A DNA stretch of 34,099 nucleotides from Nitrososphaerales archaeon (GCA_030038365.1 JASHPA010000071.1:1-34099); one strand, 5' to 3'; counted from the first letter of the stretch, positions 23,458 to 31,531 are shown. Notes: generated from the letters alone by a model not told the origin. A program made the numbers and translations.

Positions 23458-24656
23458 CTGCTTGCGGCGAACTTCCTCTGGATTATGCGGTTTCTTGCCT
23501 CGGGGAAGGGCATGTCGTGCAGCAGCTCGTTCTTGATGCCCGCGTTCTTCAGCAGACCGGCCAGGGCAAAGTACCATGCCGATGTCGGCGTGCCTTCCTG
23601 GTAACCGGGCAGCTCGAGCCTGAATATGCGGGTGAGGGGGTCGTACTCTGCGGTCGTGTCCTCTCCCAGCTCCTCCTGCATCAGCGCTACGATCAGGTTC
23701 ACCGACGACTCGAAGCTCTCCTGCTTGATCTTCGGGTCGACCTTCTCCCAGATTACGCTGAGGAACTGTTGCCCTATCTCCTCTATCTGCCGGTCGTCCT
23801 TCACCGCCTTGGAGACCGCCTCGACGAAGAGCTTGCTCATCCTCTGGCTATCCACGAGGAACTGAAGGTTGTCGGTATTGGAGGCGGCGGCGAGAGTCCT
23901 GCTCCCGGTAGAGCTGCGCCAGAACTCGGAGAAGAGGTCGTCACCGACCACCCCCTTGAGTTCGCTGAGGGTGAACTGGAAGCCCCGGCCCGTCTGGCTG
24001 TTCACTATGATGACCTCTGTGCTGTCTATGATGAACGCGCTGCGCCCCTGCATGTGCTTTCCGTAGCGTATCTTCATCCTCGACGAGGCGAACGGGAAGG
24101 TCGGTAGCGCGGGAGGGACCGATGAGATCACTCTTACCTCGACGTCCTGCCGGCACGCTGTCTCCAGCTCCTCTGTGCATTCCTGTATCAGGTGGAACCC
24201 CCAGCCATCCACGATACACTTCAGGCTGTGCTGAGAGCCCAGAATCCCCTCCTTGAGCTTGATGAGGACGCTCTGGGACCCGAGCGAGAGATACCTCTCC
24301 TCTATCGAGTCCTGGGGCATGATGTTCCTCTCCCTCACCTTCTTCAGGGAGGTCATCACCCTCCTCAGGGACTTTATGCTGCGCTCCCTCTCGCTCAGCG
24401 CGTTCTGGAAGACCTCGGGAGGAAGCGCCTCGAACCTTACTGGCTTTCCCTCGAGCTCCCTCAGGACTCCCTTCCTCACGAGTTGCTGCGAAACCTGGTA
24501 GACCTTGGTCCGTGGGACTGCCGCTGCGTACTGCAGCTGGTTCACCGTGCTGGGACCGTTCGAGAGCAGCGCAACGTACACCTTCGCCTCGTAGTCGGTC
24601 AGGCCGAAACCCTGCAGACCGGACGCAAGGTCGCGTGGTTCATTCGCGAACCTCAT
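23454..24656 (-). CDS. TrmB-family transcriptional regulator
   Basis: DNA-binding regulator of about 400 residues. The N-terminal winged helix is clear: GFGLTDYEAKVYVALLSNGP, then TVNQL and PRTKVYQVSQQLVRKGVL, the TrmB signature. A coiled segment (RSIKSLRRVMTSLKKVRER) and a large C-terminal domain without transmembrane helices follow. The middle (VEVRVISSVPPALP, RSAFIIDSTEVIIVNSQ) resembles the PLD-like part seen in many TrmB proteins, a probable effector/dimer domain. ATG 24656 is chosen; the frame runs up to TTG 24713 and would add 19 residues. Divergent from the ESCRT-III cluster, with a TrmB-type palindrome in between, so it may control those genes or itself. The effector is unknown. Confidence 0.85.
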   Translation of the reverse strand: MRFANEPRDLASGLQGFGLTDYEAKVYVALLSNGPSTVNQLQYAAAVPRTKVYQVSQQLVRKGVLRELEGKPVRFEALPPEVFQNALSERERSIKSLRRVMTSLKKVRERNIMPQDSIEERYLSLGSQSVLIKLKEGILGSQHSLKCIVDGWGFHLIQECTEELETACRQDVEVRVISSVPPALPTFPFASSRMKIRYGKHMQGRSAFIIDSTEVIIVNSQTGRGFQFTLSELKGVVGDDLFSEFWRSSTGSRTLAAASNTDNLQFLVDSQRMSKLFVEAVSKAVKDDRQIEEIGQQFLSVIWEKVDPKIKQESFESSVNLIVALMQEELGEDTTAEYDPLTRIFRLELPGYQEGTPTSAWYFALAGLLKNAGIKNELLHDMPFPEARNRIIQRKFAASS

Positions 24657-24714
24657 CGAAAATGAGCTCCCTCCTGTCGTTCCCGAAGCCACCTTGTCCA
24701 AGATGCGCAGCAAT

Positions 24715-24724
24715 CACGATAAGG
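24715..24724 (-). promoter_or_regulatory. TATA-like box of the TrmB-family gene
   Basis: CCTTATCGTG on the minus strand. It would start transcription near 24695, downstream of TTG 24713 and about 38 bases before ATG 24656, which favours the ATG. Confidence 0.35.
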
Positions 24725-24763
24725 CAGGGGGTCATCTTTGGTGAACCTTCGCGTCAAGATTCG

Positions 24764-24810
24764 TTGTCACCGAGACCCCTGTCACCGCAGTGACAGCCAT
24801 CCCGGTGACG
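24764..24810. promoter_or_regulatory. Operator-like cluster: CTGTCAC-N4-GTGACAG palindrome with flanking half-sites
   Basis: A perfect palindrome, CTGTCAC CGCA GTGACAG, occupies 24779-24796. GTCACCG also occurs at 24766-24772 and 24781-24787, and its reverse complement CGGTGAC at 24803-24809. The cluster sits between the two divergent TATA-like boxes, next to a TrmB-family gene. Known TrmB operators in Thermococcales have the related form TATCAC-N5-GTGATA. That this regulator binds here is inference. Confidence 0.6.
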
Positions 24811-24813
24811 CCG

Positions 24814-24824
24814 GCGATTTATCC
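24814..24824 (+). promoter_or_regulatory. TATA-like box of the first ESCRT-III gene
   Basis: GCGATTTATCC is centred about 29 bases before ATG 24848 and only 5 bases downstream of the operator-like cluster. A bound regulator could block or assist TBP/TFB here. Confidence 0.5.
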
Positions 24825-24847
24825 ACATCTTCTCGATATCGAGGCCC

Positions 24848-25492
24848 ATGAGCACTTTTTCCAGCAAGTGGGAGAAAACTAACTCACAGGGACTCACGAC
24901 GCGCGTTCGTGACTCCGTCCGGAACCCGGGTCCACTGAAGCCGAGGTTGGACCTAGCCATCAGACAGATCCAAGTCCAGGTCGCAAAGCTCGACGCGACA
25001 ACCGCCAAGCTGAGAGAGAGGGATGCATCGATCTTCAACAAGGTCGTCTCGTCTATCCAGAAGCACGACTCACAGCATGCTTCTGTCTATGCGAACGAGC
25101 TCGCTGAAGTCAGGAAGATGAACAGAATGGTCACACAGGCCAAGCTGGCTCTCGAGCAGATCACCCTCAGACTCAACACCATCACGGAGCTAGGAGACAT
25201 CGTAGTGACCCTGACCCCTGCAATGTCCGTCATTCGCAGCGTAAGACAGGGACTCGTCAGCGTGCTCCCGGAGGCAGAAGGAGAGATCGGAGAGATATCT
25301 GGCCTGCTCAGCAGCATCCTCGTGGATGCGGGCACGGTGGGCGGATACTCGCTGAACTTCGAGGCTGCCAACGAGGACGCGGAGAAGGTCCTTGCCGAAG
25401 CGGCGGCGGTGGCAGAGCAGAGGATGAAGGAGAAGTTCCCAGAGATTCCCTCTGGACTTCCCTCGATGGAAGGCTCCCAAGAGACATCTTAG
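24848..25492 (+). CDS. ESCRT-III (CdvB-paralogue) protein without winged helix
   Basis: Membrane-remodelling filament protein of the archaeal division machinery. The 214 residues fit the ESCRT-III core: a basic N-terminus, a long helical hairpin (about residues 38-115 with LDLAIRQIQVQVAKLDATTAKLRERD) and ELAEVRKMNRMVTQAKLALEQITLRL, closely parallel to the CdvB two genes on (AEVKKTMKAVEASELALIQITLRL). The C-terminus is short and Pro-rich (EKFPEIPSGLPSM), resembling a MIM2-type Vps4-binding motif; no winged helix follows. Probably leaderless ATG. A T-run (CTTTTTTC, 25560-25567) follows, so it may be expressed separately from cdvB-cdvC. Confidence 0.85.
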   Translation: MSTFSSKWEKTNSQGLTTRVRDSVRNPGPLKPRLDLAIRQIQVQVAKLDATTAKLRERDASIFNKVVSSIQKHDSQHASVYANELAEVRKMNRMVTQAKLALEQITLRLNTITELGDIVVTLTPAMSVIRSVRQGLVSVLPEAEGEIGEISGLLSSILVDAGTVGGYSLNFEAANEDAEKVLAEAAAVAEQRMKEKFPEIPSGLPSMEGSQETS

Positions 25493-25711
25493 GAAGAAAC
25501 AAGAGCGGGGTTCAACCCGTGGGGCGAACGAGTCTCACGGTGACAACCCCCTCTACTACTCTTTTTTCGGAAACGAACGTCGCGGTGCGAAACTGGTTGG
25601 ATTCCTCTCGCAAGGTATTGTCAAAGTTCGTCAACTGTTCAGTTATTTGTTGCTATTTGTTGACCAAGATGGTGATTACCATTTTTCCGTTCAGGCAGCC
25701 GTCAGTGGTTA
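25493..25711. other. AT-rich gap upstream of cdvB with a T-run and a direct repeat
   Basis: About 220 bases without a credible gene. It contains CTCTTTTTTC (25558-25567), a likely terminator for the upstream gene. TATTTGTTG occurs twice (25644-25652 and 25654-25662), starting exactly 10 bases apart. The AT-rich ATTACCATTTTTCCG (25675-25689) may be the cdvB promoter. Confidence 0.45.
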
Positions 25712-26581
25712 GTGGAGATTATCGTGGGCATGCTTAGCTCGCTGAAGCTCAGCGGAGGCAAGAACGACGGCGAGTACAAGGAGAAGGTCGGAGTCGCGCT
25801 CAAGGAACTGGAGTTCCATAGACGCGAGCTCGAGAACACGAAGATAAGGCTCGGCGAAAGGAGGAAGAGCCTGTTCGACTCGATGACCAGAGCCCTTCAG
25901 GAGAAGAACAGGCCCAAGGCTAGCATCTTCGCCGCCGAACACGCCGAGGTCAAGAAGACCATGAAGGCCGTCGAAGCGAGCGAGCTCGCCCTCATCCAGA
26001 TAACTCTGAGGCTTCAGAGCATAATGGAGGTAGCAGACGCAATGGCGCACATGACCTCGGCGTCCAGGACGCTTCAGGCCGTGAGCCAGACGATGGAGGG
26101 CTTCGTCCCTGCGCTCGGCGCTACCTCCGAGAGCATCAACAACACGCTGGCTGAGACCATGTCGAAGCTGGGCCAGATTTCGCCCACCATCCAGGTGGAC
26201 ATCAAGAACGAGAACGCGGAGGAGCTCGTGGCGCAGGCTAGGATGTTCGCCGACGAGCAGGCGCAGAAGCTTAAGCGGAGCATGGAGGTCATGCCTAGCG
26301 CGCTCGACGAGGATATCAGTCAGGTCGACGACAGGGTACCGATTCTGGCGACCGGCGACGACTATGAAGAGGAGAGCCCCGTCCTGGGAACGATATTCTC
26401 CAGCCGGGTCGACCCGCATGTCGAGACACAGGTCCTCAAGTATGCGAAGGACCACAACGGGGTGATAGACGTCTCAGAGACGTCGAACAGCCTGGGCATC
26501 CCGATGGACGAGGTCGAGCTGTCGATGCTACACCTCGTAGCCCAGGAGAAGGTCAAGTCGGGGAGTGAATCATCACGATGA
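25712..26581 (+). CDS. cdvB: CdvB, ESCRT-III protein with C-terminal winged helix
   Basis: Forms the division ring scaffold at mid-cell in ESCRT-dividing archaea. 289 residues: ESCRT-III core (about residues 20-190, with the helical hairpin and ITLRLQSIMEVADAMAHM), an acidic linker containing DEDISQVDDRVPIL, a possible MIM2-like site for CdvC, and a C-terminal winged helix (about 225-285, VETQVLKYAKDHNGVIDVSETSNSLGIP). In Sulfolobus CdvB the winged helix binds CdvA; no cdvA is in this window. GTG 25712, GTG 25724 and ATG 25730 are possible starts. The stop overlaps the cdvC start (ATGA), so the two are translationally coupled. Confidence 0.92.
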   Translation: MEIIVGMLSSLKLSGGKNDGEYKEKVGVALKELEFHRRELENTKIRLGERRKSLFDSMTRALQEKNRPKASIFAAEHAEVKKTMKAVEASELALIQITLRLQSIMEVADAMAHMTSASRTLQAVSQTMEGFVPALGATSESINNTLAETMSKLGQISPTIQVDIKNENAEELVAQARMFADEQAQKLKRSMEVMPSALDEDISQVDDRVPILATGDDYEEESPVLGTIFSSRVDPHVETQVLKYAKDHNGVIDVSETSNSLGIPMDEVELSMLHLVAQEKVKSGSESSR

Positions 26582-27837
26582 GCGTAGTAGCTGCTAGAGA
26601 GCTCGAAGAAGATGCCAGGAAGTACGCGGGCGAGGCGATACGTCTCGATTCGCAGGGGGCGCACGGCATGGCCATACAGATGTACCAGAAGGCCATATCG
26701 ACGCTGATCAAGCTGGTCCACCTCTACCCCGACTATAAGCTCAACAGGCACTACATGGAGCGCGCCGGGCTCTACCAGGAAAGGGTCAAGGCGATCCAGC
26801 AGGCCCACGGGCTGGTTCCTCGCGATATGCAAAACGATGAATCCTCCTTCGCCCCGGTAGCCATCGCCGGCGGTAATGGTAATGGTAACGGTAATGGTAA
26901 CGGGAACGGCAACGCGGCGGTCGACAGCGGCGCGAAGGGGCCTCAGATGGTCCAGCAGCTAAAGTCGACCTTCAACGAGCTCGTGGTCAAGGAGAAGCCC
27001 AACGTAAAGTGGGACGACGTCATAGGGCTGGAGGACGCGAAGCGCGCCATAAGGGAGTCGATAGTCTTCCCGTTCGAGAGGCCCGACCTCTTCCCGCTAG
27101 GCTGGCCCCGGGGCATGCTCCTGTATGGCCCTCCGGGATGCGGCAAGACTATCCTCGCAGCCGCTACCGCAGCCGAGATCAATGGTTACTTCATCTCGAT
27201 AGACGCCGCCTCGATCATGTCCAAGTGGCTCGGCGAGGCGGAAAAGAACGTCTCGAAGCTCTTCAACGAGGCGCGGAAGCTGCTCGAGAAGGGTGACCCG
27301 GTCATAATCTTCATCGACGAGCTCGACTCGCTGCTGGGCTCCCGCTCCAACGAGGTGGGAGGCGAGATACGCGTCAGAAACCAGTTCCTCAAGGAGATGG
27401 ACGGGATCCAGGACAAGGGCAAGCACTCGCACCTGTACACCATCGGGGCGACCAACAAGCCGTGGGCGCTCGACTGGCCCTTCCTTCGCAGGTTTGAGAA
27501 ACGTATCTACGTACCGCTACCAAACTTTGAGGGCCGAATATCCATGTTCAAGACCTACACGGCCCCCATCAACGTCGACCCAACGATAAGCCTCGAGGAT
27601 CTCTCGAGGATTTCTGAGGGCTACTCGGGTTCCGACATCAGAGACATCTGTCAGGGCGGCCAGCTTAGGGTCGTCAGGGAGCTATTCGAGAGCGGCCGCG
27701 CCCTCGACAAGACAGCGCAGCCGAGGCCCATAGTCATGACCGATTTCAAAGAGATAATGAAAGCGAGGAAGCCGAGCGTCTCCCCCGAGATGCTGAGGGC
27801 GTACGCCAACTGGACCGAGCAGTTCAAGGCGCTCTAG
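26578..27837 (+). CDS. cdvC: CdvC, Vps4-like AAA+ ATPase
   Basis: Disassembles ESCRT-III filaments during cytokinesis. 419 residues. An N-terminal MIT domain (about residues 3-78, three helices, AIQMYQKAISTLIKLVHLYPD) binds MIM motifs of ESCRT-III proteins. The linker carries seven Gly-Asn pairs (99-112), then the AAA+ core: Walker A GPPGCGKT (184-191), Walker B VIIFIDELD (242-250), sensor IGATNKP and arginine fingers in RRFEKR. The C-terminal Vps4 helix region ends with ANWTEQF. Overlaps cdvB by 4 bases. Together the cluster supplies filament and ATPase; only CdvA is missing. Confidence 0.95.
   Translation: MSVVAARELEEDARKYAGEAIRLDSQGAHGMAIQMYQKAISTLIKLVHLYPDYKLNRHYMERAGLYQERVKAIQQAHGLVPRDMQNDESSFAPVAIAGGNGNGNGNGNGNGNAAVDSGAKGPQMVQQLKSTFNELVVKEKPNVKWDDVIGLEDAKRAIRESIVFPFERPDLFPLGWPRGMLLYGPPGCGKTILAAATAAEINGYFISIDAASIMSKWLGEAEKNVSKLFNEARKLLEKGDPVIIFIDELDSLLGSRSNEVGGEIRVRNQFLKEMDGIQDKGKHSHLYTIGATNKPWALDWPFLRRFEKRIYVPLPNFEGRISMFKTYTAPINVDPTISLEDLSRISEGYSGSDIRDICQGGQLRVVRELFESGRALDKTAQPRPIVMTDFKEIMKARKPSVSPEMLRAYANWTEQFKAL
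26872..26913 (+). repeat. In-frame hexanucleotide repeat in cdvC
   Basis: Seven tandem copies of GGNAAY (four GGTAAT/GGTAAC types followed by GGGAAC and GGCAAC) encode Gly-Asn pairs in the MIT-AAA linker. Each unit is two codons, so gain or loss of copies would keep the frame and only change linker length. Confidence 0.9.
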
Positions 27838-27960
27838 CTTCGACATTCCCCGACAGGCGCCGGCAGCAGGCAAAGGCGGCACGCGCGGTGCCGCGCCGGT
27901 CCTCGAATTCCCGAAAGATACCGGGCCGTCCCCAAGGATTCTCTAACAACTCTTGGGAAT

Positions 27961-27970
27961 CGTTAAAAAG
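27961..27970 (+). promoter_or_regulatory. TATA-like box of the surface propeller gene
   Basis: CGTTAAAAAG is centred about 35 bases before TTG 28001. Confidence 0.5.
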
Positions 27971-28000
27971 TAACTTCGAACCGATAGATAGCGACGGCAT

Positions 28001-29251
28001 TTGCCTCATCGCGTAGTTAACGCAAGAACTCTGGCTGTTTCGCTCGTACTCGGGCTGATGGTTCTGGGCCCCCTCCTCGTTCCCGTGGCTCAGGCGGCTC
28101 CGACGGCAACCAAGATCGTAACACTTTCTTCCGAGCCATATGGCGTAGTCTTCGATTCCGGGGTCGGGAAATACTTCGCGACGGACTATGGGAACGATCT
28201 AGTCCAGGTAGTCAGCGCGACCGGCAGCGTGGGGCCTAACATACACGTCGGAACTCAACCGACCGACCTCGCGTATGACTCTTCGAGCAGTTCGATCTAT
28301 GTTTCGGTGAGTGGGTCGAACCAGGTGTCTGTGATATCTGACTCTACTGACGCCATCACCGCCAACGTCACCGGGATCACCGATCCACGCGGCCTGGTCT
28401 ACGATTCCGCGCAGAATGAGGTTTTCGTGGCGGATTCGCAAGGTAGCGGAGGAGTCGCGGTGATTGACGCGGGTACCAACGCCGTGACGGCGAACATTGG
28501 CCTCAGCGGAGATGGGACTGGCATCGCGTATGATTCCGCCAAAGGGGAGATTTTCGTCTCAACGGGAACCGGATCCGTTACCGTAATCAACGCCGCGACG
28601 AACGCCATAGTGACGACGGTAGCAGTCGGATCGACCCCGAGGGGCATAACTTACGATCCTTCGAACGGAGACCTTTACGTCTCGAACTCAGGTACGAACA
28701 CGGTCTCGGTCATCTCAGACTCGAGCAACAGCGTGACGGACACGATAACCGTGGGAAGCGGCCCATTCTACTCGGCGTACATCACGGGAGAGATCATAGT
28801 CGCGAACTCCGGCTCGGGAAGCATATCGACGATATCGGACAGCAGCAACACCGTCACCTCGACCGTGAGCGCTGGCTCGGGTGCCATGGAAGTTGCTTAC
28901 GACCCAACGACAGGTTCCATCCTGGTGACCTGTTACGGTACCGACAGCGCTGTGCTGTTCTCGGTGGGTTCCGTCTCCACGGGCACGCCGACATCGTCGA
29001 CCACCCAGGCTACCACTTCGACCACGACAAGCTCCTCTCCGACAACGACCACCTCTACCACGACGTCAGAAACGACTTCAACGACGACCACCTCCGCGCC
29101 GACGACGACCACAACGACCTCTTCCAGCAGTTCGAGCAGCTCTATCGCGATCCCGTGGAGCGTAGGACTGGTATTGGCGGCCAATGCGGTCCTGCTTGCC
29201 CTGGTCGGGGCCTTCGCAATCCCGAGCAGAAAGAAAGCACTAAGAGTCTGA
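28001..29251 (+). CDS. Secreted YVTN-type beta-propeller surface protein with Thr-rich stalk
   Basis: 416 residues. A signal peptide (hydrophobic core about 12-27, cleavage expected after VAQA) precedes about seven repeats of 40-45 residues with the YVTN/NHL rhythm (P-x-G-x-x-Y-D-x-x, I-Y/F-V-S/A-N/D, V-S-V-I-S-D-x-x-N), giving a beta-propeller outside the cell. Residues about 325-375 are almost only Thr and Ser, a probable O-glycosylated stalk, followed by a membrane helix (about 383-405) and a basic end (PSRKKALRV). Anchoring at the C-terminus suggests a cell-surface or S-layer-associated binding protein; the ligand is unknown. TTG start by promoter spacing. Confidence 0.85.
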   Translation: MPHRVVNARTLAVSLVLGLMVLGPLLVPVAQAAPTATKIVTLSSEPYGVVFDSGVGKYFATDYGNDLVQVVSATGSVGPNIHVGTQPTDLAYDSSSSSIYVSVSGSNQVSVISDSTDAITANVTGITDPRGLVYDSAQNEVFVADSQGSGGVAVIDAGTNAVTANIGLSGDGTGIAYDSAKGEIFVSTGTGSVTVINAATNAIVTTVAVGSTPRGITYDPSNGDLYVSNSGTNTVSVISDSSNSVTDTITVGSGPFYSAYITGEIIVANSGSGSISTISDSSNTVTSTVSAGSGAMEVAYDPTTGSILVTCYGTDSAVLFSVGSVSTGTPTSSTTQATTSTTTSSSPTTTTSTTTSETTSTTTTSAPTTTTTTSSSSSSSSIAIPWSVGLVLAANAVLLALVGAFAIPSRKKALRV

Positions 29252-29319
29252 CGGGCATCAGCGGGACCGCCGGGCCTAGGCGCCTGCCACCTTCGCAGCA
29301 AAGCCTTTCGGCTCTTCAA

Positions 29320-29329
29320 GCTTCATAAA
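29320..29329 (+). promoter_or_regulatory. TATA-like box of aspS
   Basis: GCTTCATAAAG is centred about 31 bases before TTG 29355. Confidence 0.4.
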
Positions 29330-29354
29330 GCCGCCGACGGCAGCGGGCGACGCC

Positions 29355-30668
29355 TTGGATGATATCCCCTCGATGGCCGCGCTGAAGGGGATGGTAGGTC
29401 AGAAGGCCACCGTCTCCGGTTGGGTGCATGACGTACGCCTCCTTGGAGGCATAAACTTCGTCCTCCTGCGCAACAGGGACGGGATCGTACAGGTTACGGT
29501 GCCGAGAAAGGCCGTGAGCCCCGAGCTCATGAACACGGTCTCGGCCCTCCATCCCGAGGATGTTATCACAGTCACCGGGACGGTAAAAGATGCAAAGCAG
29601 GCTCGAAATGGCTTCGAGGTGATCCCGGATGCGCTCGTCGTCCTCTCTCCTTCCGCCACTCCCCTCCCACTCGATCCGCGAGGCGTGACCGATGCGAACC
29701 TCGAGACGCGCTTCCAGTGGCGCACGCTTGACCTGAGGAGACCCGAAAGCACTGCCGTCTTCAAGGTCGAGGACGTGCTCGTCGCCGGAATGGAGAGCTA
29801 CCTCCGCGGGCAGGGCTTCATCAGGGTCTTCACGCCGAGCATCCTGGGTGGCATATCCGAAGGTGGCTCGGAGGTCTTCAAGATAGACTTCTACGGACGC
29901 CCCGCGTTCCTTCGCCAGGACCCTCAGCTGCACAGGCAACTCGCGATAGCGGGCGGTCTTGCGCGTGTCTACGACCTGGGAGCCAACTGGAGGGCAGAGC
30001 TTTCTCACACACCCCGGCATATGAGCGAACACAGGACGATTGCCCCGGAGATGTCGTTCATCACTGACGAGACCGACACCATTCGTGTCGAGGAGCAGAT
30101 GATTGCAAGCGGGGTGAAACGCCTTGTCGATGAATGCCAGGCGGAGCTCGACCTGCTGCAAATCCGGCTCGAAGTGCCCAAGACCCCCTTCCCTGTCATC
30201 ACCTTCCCGGAGGTCTACGGAACGCTAGAGAAGCTCGGGCACAAGCTACCGGAGGACCAGGATCTCGACAGGGAGTCGGAGAAGCTGCTGACCGACTACG
30301 TGAAATCTGAGTTCGGCTCGGACTTTTTCTTCGTCAACCACTTCCCTTCGAAGATAAAGCCGTTCTATGTCATGCGCATCGACGGCGACCAGCGCTATGC
30401 GAGGTCGGTTGACCTGCTGTACAAGGGGCTGGAACTCTCTTCGGGGGGACAGCGGGAGAACCGTCATGAGAGGTTGATCCAGCAAATCAGAGAGAAGGGA
30501 ATGGACGAGGAAGGACTGAAGTGGTTCACAGAACCGTTCCGCTACGGTGTCCCTCCGCACGGCGGGTTCTCGTTGGGAATCGAGAGATTGACCGCAACGC
30601 TTCTCAACCTTCCAAGCGTCAAGGAAGCGGCGCTCTTTCCGAGGGACCCCGAGCGCCTGCAACCGTGA
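29355..30668 (+). CDS. aspS: Aspartyl-tRNA synthetase, archaeal type
   Basis: Class IIb synthetase. 437 residues, the usual archaeal length without the bacterial insertion. N-terminal OB-fold anticodon domain (about 12-105, VSGWVHDVRLLGGINFVLLRNRDGI). Class II motif 1 region RGQGFIRVFTPS. The aspartate-pocket element QDPQLHRQ favours Asp over Asn specificity. Motif 2 NWRAEL and motif 3 GGFSLGIERLTATLL are present. The usual phenylalanine of motif 2 (FRAE) is tryptophan here. Whether it also charges tRNA-Asn (non-discriminating type) cannot be settled here; no amidotransferase genes lie in the window. TTG 29355 is supported by promoter spacing; ATG 29373 is the alternative. Confidence 0.94.
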   Translation: MDDIPSMAALKGMVGQKATVSGWVHDVRLLGGINFVLLRNRDGIVQVTVPRKAVSPELMNTVSALHPEDVITVTGTVKDAKQARNGFEVIPDALVVLSPSATPLPLDPRGVTDANLETRFQWRTLDLRRPESTAVFKVEDVLVAGMESYLRGQGFIRVFTPSILGGISEGGSEVFKIDFYGRPAFLRQDPQLHRQLAIAGGLARVYDLGANWRAELSHTPRHMSEHRTIAPEMSFITDETDTIRVEEQMIASGVKRLVDECQAELDLLQIRLEVPKTPFPVITFPEVYGTLEKLGHKLPEDQDLDRESEKLLTDYVKSEFGSDFFFVNHFPSKIKPFYVMRIDGDQRYARSVDLLYKGLELSSGGQRENRHERLIQQIREKGMDEEGLKWFTEPFRYGVPPHGGFSLGIERLTATLLNLPSVKEAALFPRDPERLQP

Positions 30669-30961
30669 CTTTTGGGGTTGGAGAACCCGGACCACGGTCC
30701 CGGGGCTTCCGGCCTGCGCGAGTTTCAACGGTTATCACGTATAGCATCCACTGCCGCATGCGGTCTTCGAGGGAGAGGTCCGAAGGCTCGAAAACTCGAC
30801 GGCAGCCATGATACCCAAACAGATGCTCGAGGAGGTGACGCGAATCCGCTCAGCGGGATTTCGGGCTGTTGGATTACGTGACTCCCGACTGCGCGCCCCG
30901 TGGGCGAGACCGCCCAGACACTTGACGGGGTTTCCCAGGACGCCGGCTGTATCGTGATATT
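30669..30961. other. Intergenic region between convergent genes, nothing assignable
   Basis: About 293 bases. No frame in either strand looks coding. It contains the perfect palindrome CCGCATGCGG (30754-30763) and a weak TATA-like GGTTATCACG (30730-30739). I see no tRNA, rRNA or recognisable RNase P/SRP RNA core, but an unrecognised RNA cannot be excluded. Confidence 0.4.
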
Positions 30962-31492
30962 CTAGAGCCTCAGCGTCGCTTCGCGCTCGAACTCGACCAT
31001 CAGCTCGATGCCCTTTACCTGCTTCACGATCTTCTTGAGGATTTCGATCTCGCCGGAGAGGCGCTCTACCCTTCTGCCCGGAATGATGGCCTTGGTGACC
31101 TTGCTCCCGTCCGGCAGCCAGACGGTGTTGACGGTCAGCAACCTGATCGGATAAAACAGGTCCTCAAGGAATCTCCTGTCGGAGTTCGACGAGCCGATTA
31201 CCCAGACCTTCCCCTTGAGCTGCTCCTCGAGCTTCTGCTTGATCTCCGGTTTCGAACGGACTATCGCTGCGTCCGCCTGCTCGACCTCCAGGACATAGTT
31301 ACCGTCGACCTGAAAGCTGCGAAGAAGCGTCATCTTGTTGACGTCCGGTATCTTCTCGGCTAGCTTGACGAGCGCTTTTGAGACCTGTATGTCCGCATCA
31401 GTTATCTGACCTGCCGTCAGCTTAGCCTGACACTTGGCACACAGGATGCCCGTCTTTGCGTCGAATGCGCAAATAGGAATCCTTAGCGGCAA
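30962..31492 (-). CDS. NusA-like KH-domain protein (putative transcription elongation factor)
   Basis: 176 residues. N-terminal Cys-containing segment (C8, C18, C21 in PICAFDAKTGILCAKC), then two KH-like RNA-binding units (about 30-100 and 105-176, with GKVWVIGSS and GSKVTKAIIPGRRVERL, the latter carrying a degenerate KH loop). This layout matches archaeal NusA-like proteins. TTG 31492 is preferred over TTG 31522: the TATA-like TTTTTATATT (minus, 31531-31521) would start transcription near 31500 and the shorter protein begins like its relatives (RIPIC). Convergent with aspS; transcribed the same way as alba but with its own box. Confidence 0.78.
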   Translation of the reverse strand: MPLRIPICAFDAKTGILCAKCQAKLTAGQITDADIQVSKALVKLAEKIPDVNKMTLLRSFQVDGNYVLEVEQADAAIVRSKPEIKQKLEEQLKGKVWVIGSSNSDRRFLEDLFYPIRLLTVNTVWLPDGSKVTKAIIPGRRVERLSGEIEILKKIVKQVKGIELMVEFEREATLRL

Positions 31493-31520
31493 GATATCAG
31501 AAAAGCCACTTCTCTGAAGC

Positions 31521-31531
31521 AATATAAAAAT
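31521..31531 (-). promoter_or_regulatory. TATA-like box of the NusA-like gene
   Basis: TTTTTATATT on the minus strand, about 34 bases before TTG 31492. It overlaps the alternative upstream TTG (31522), which argues against that start. Confidence 0.5.

Noticed and set aside
30669-30961. RNase P RNA in the gap after aspS
   Set aside because: The conserved core segments I know could not be found on either strand.
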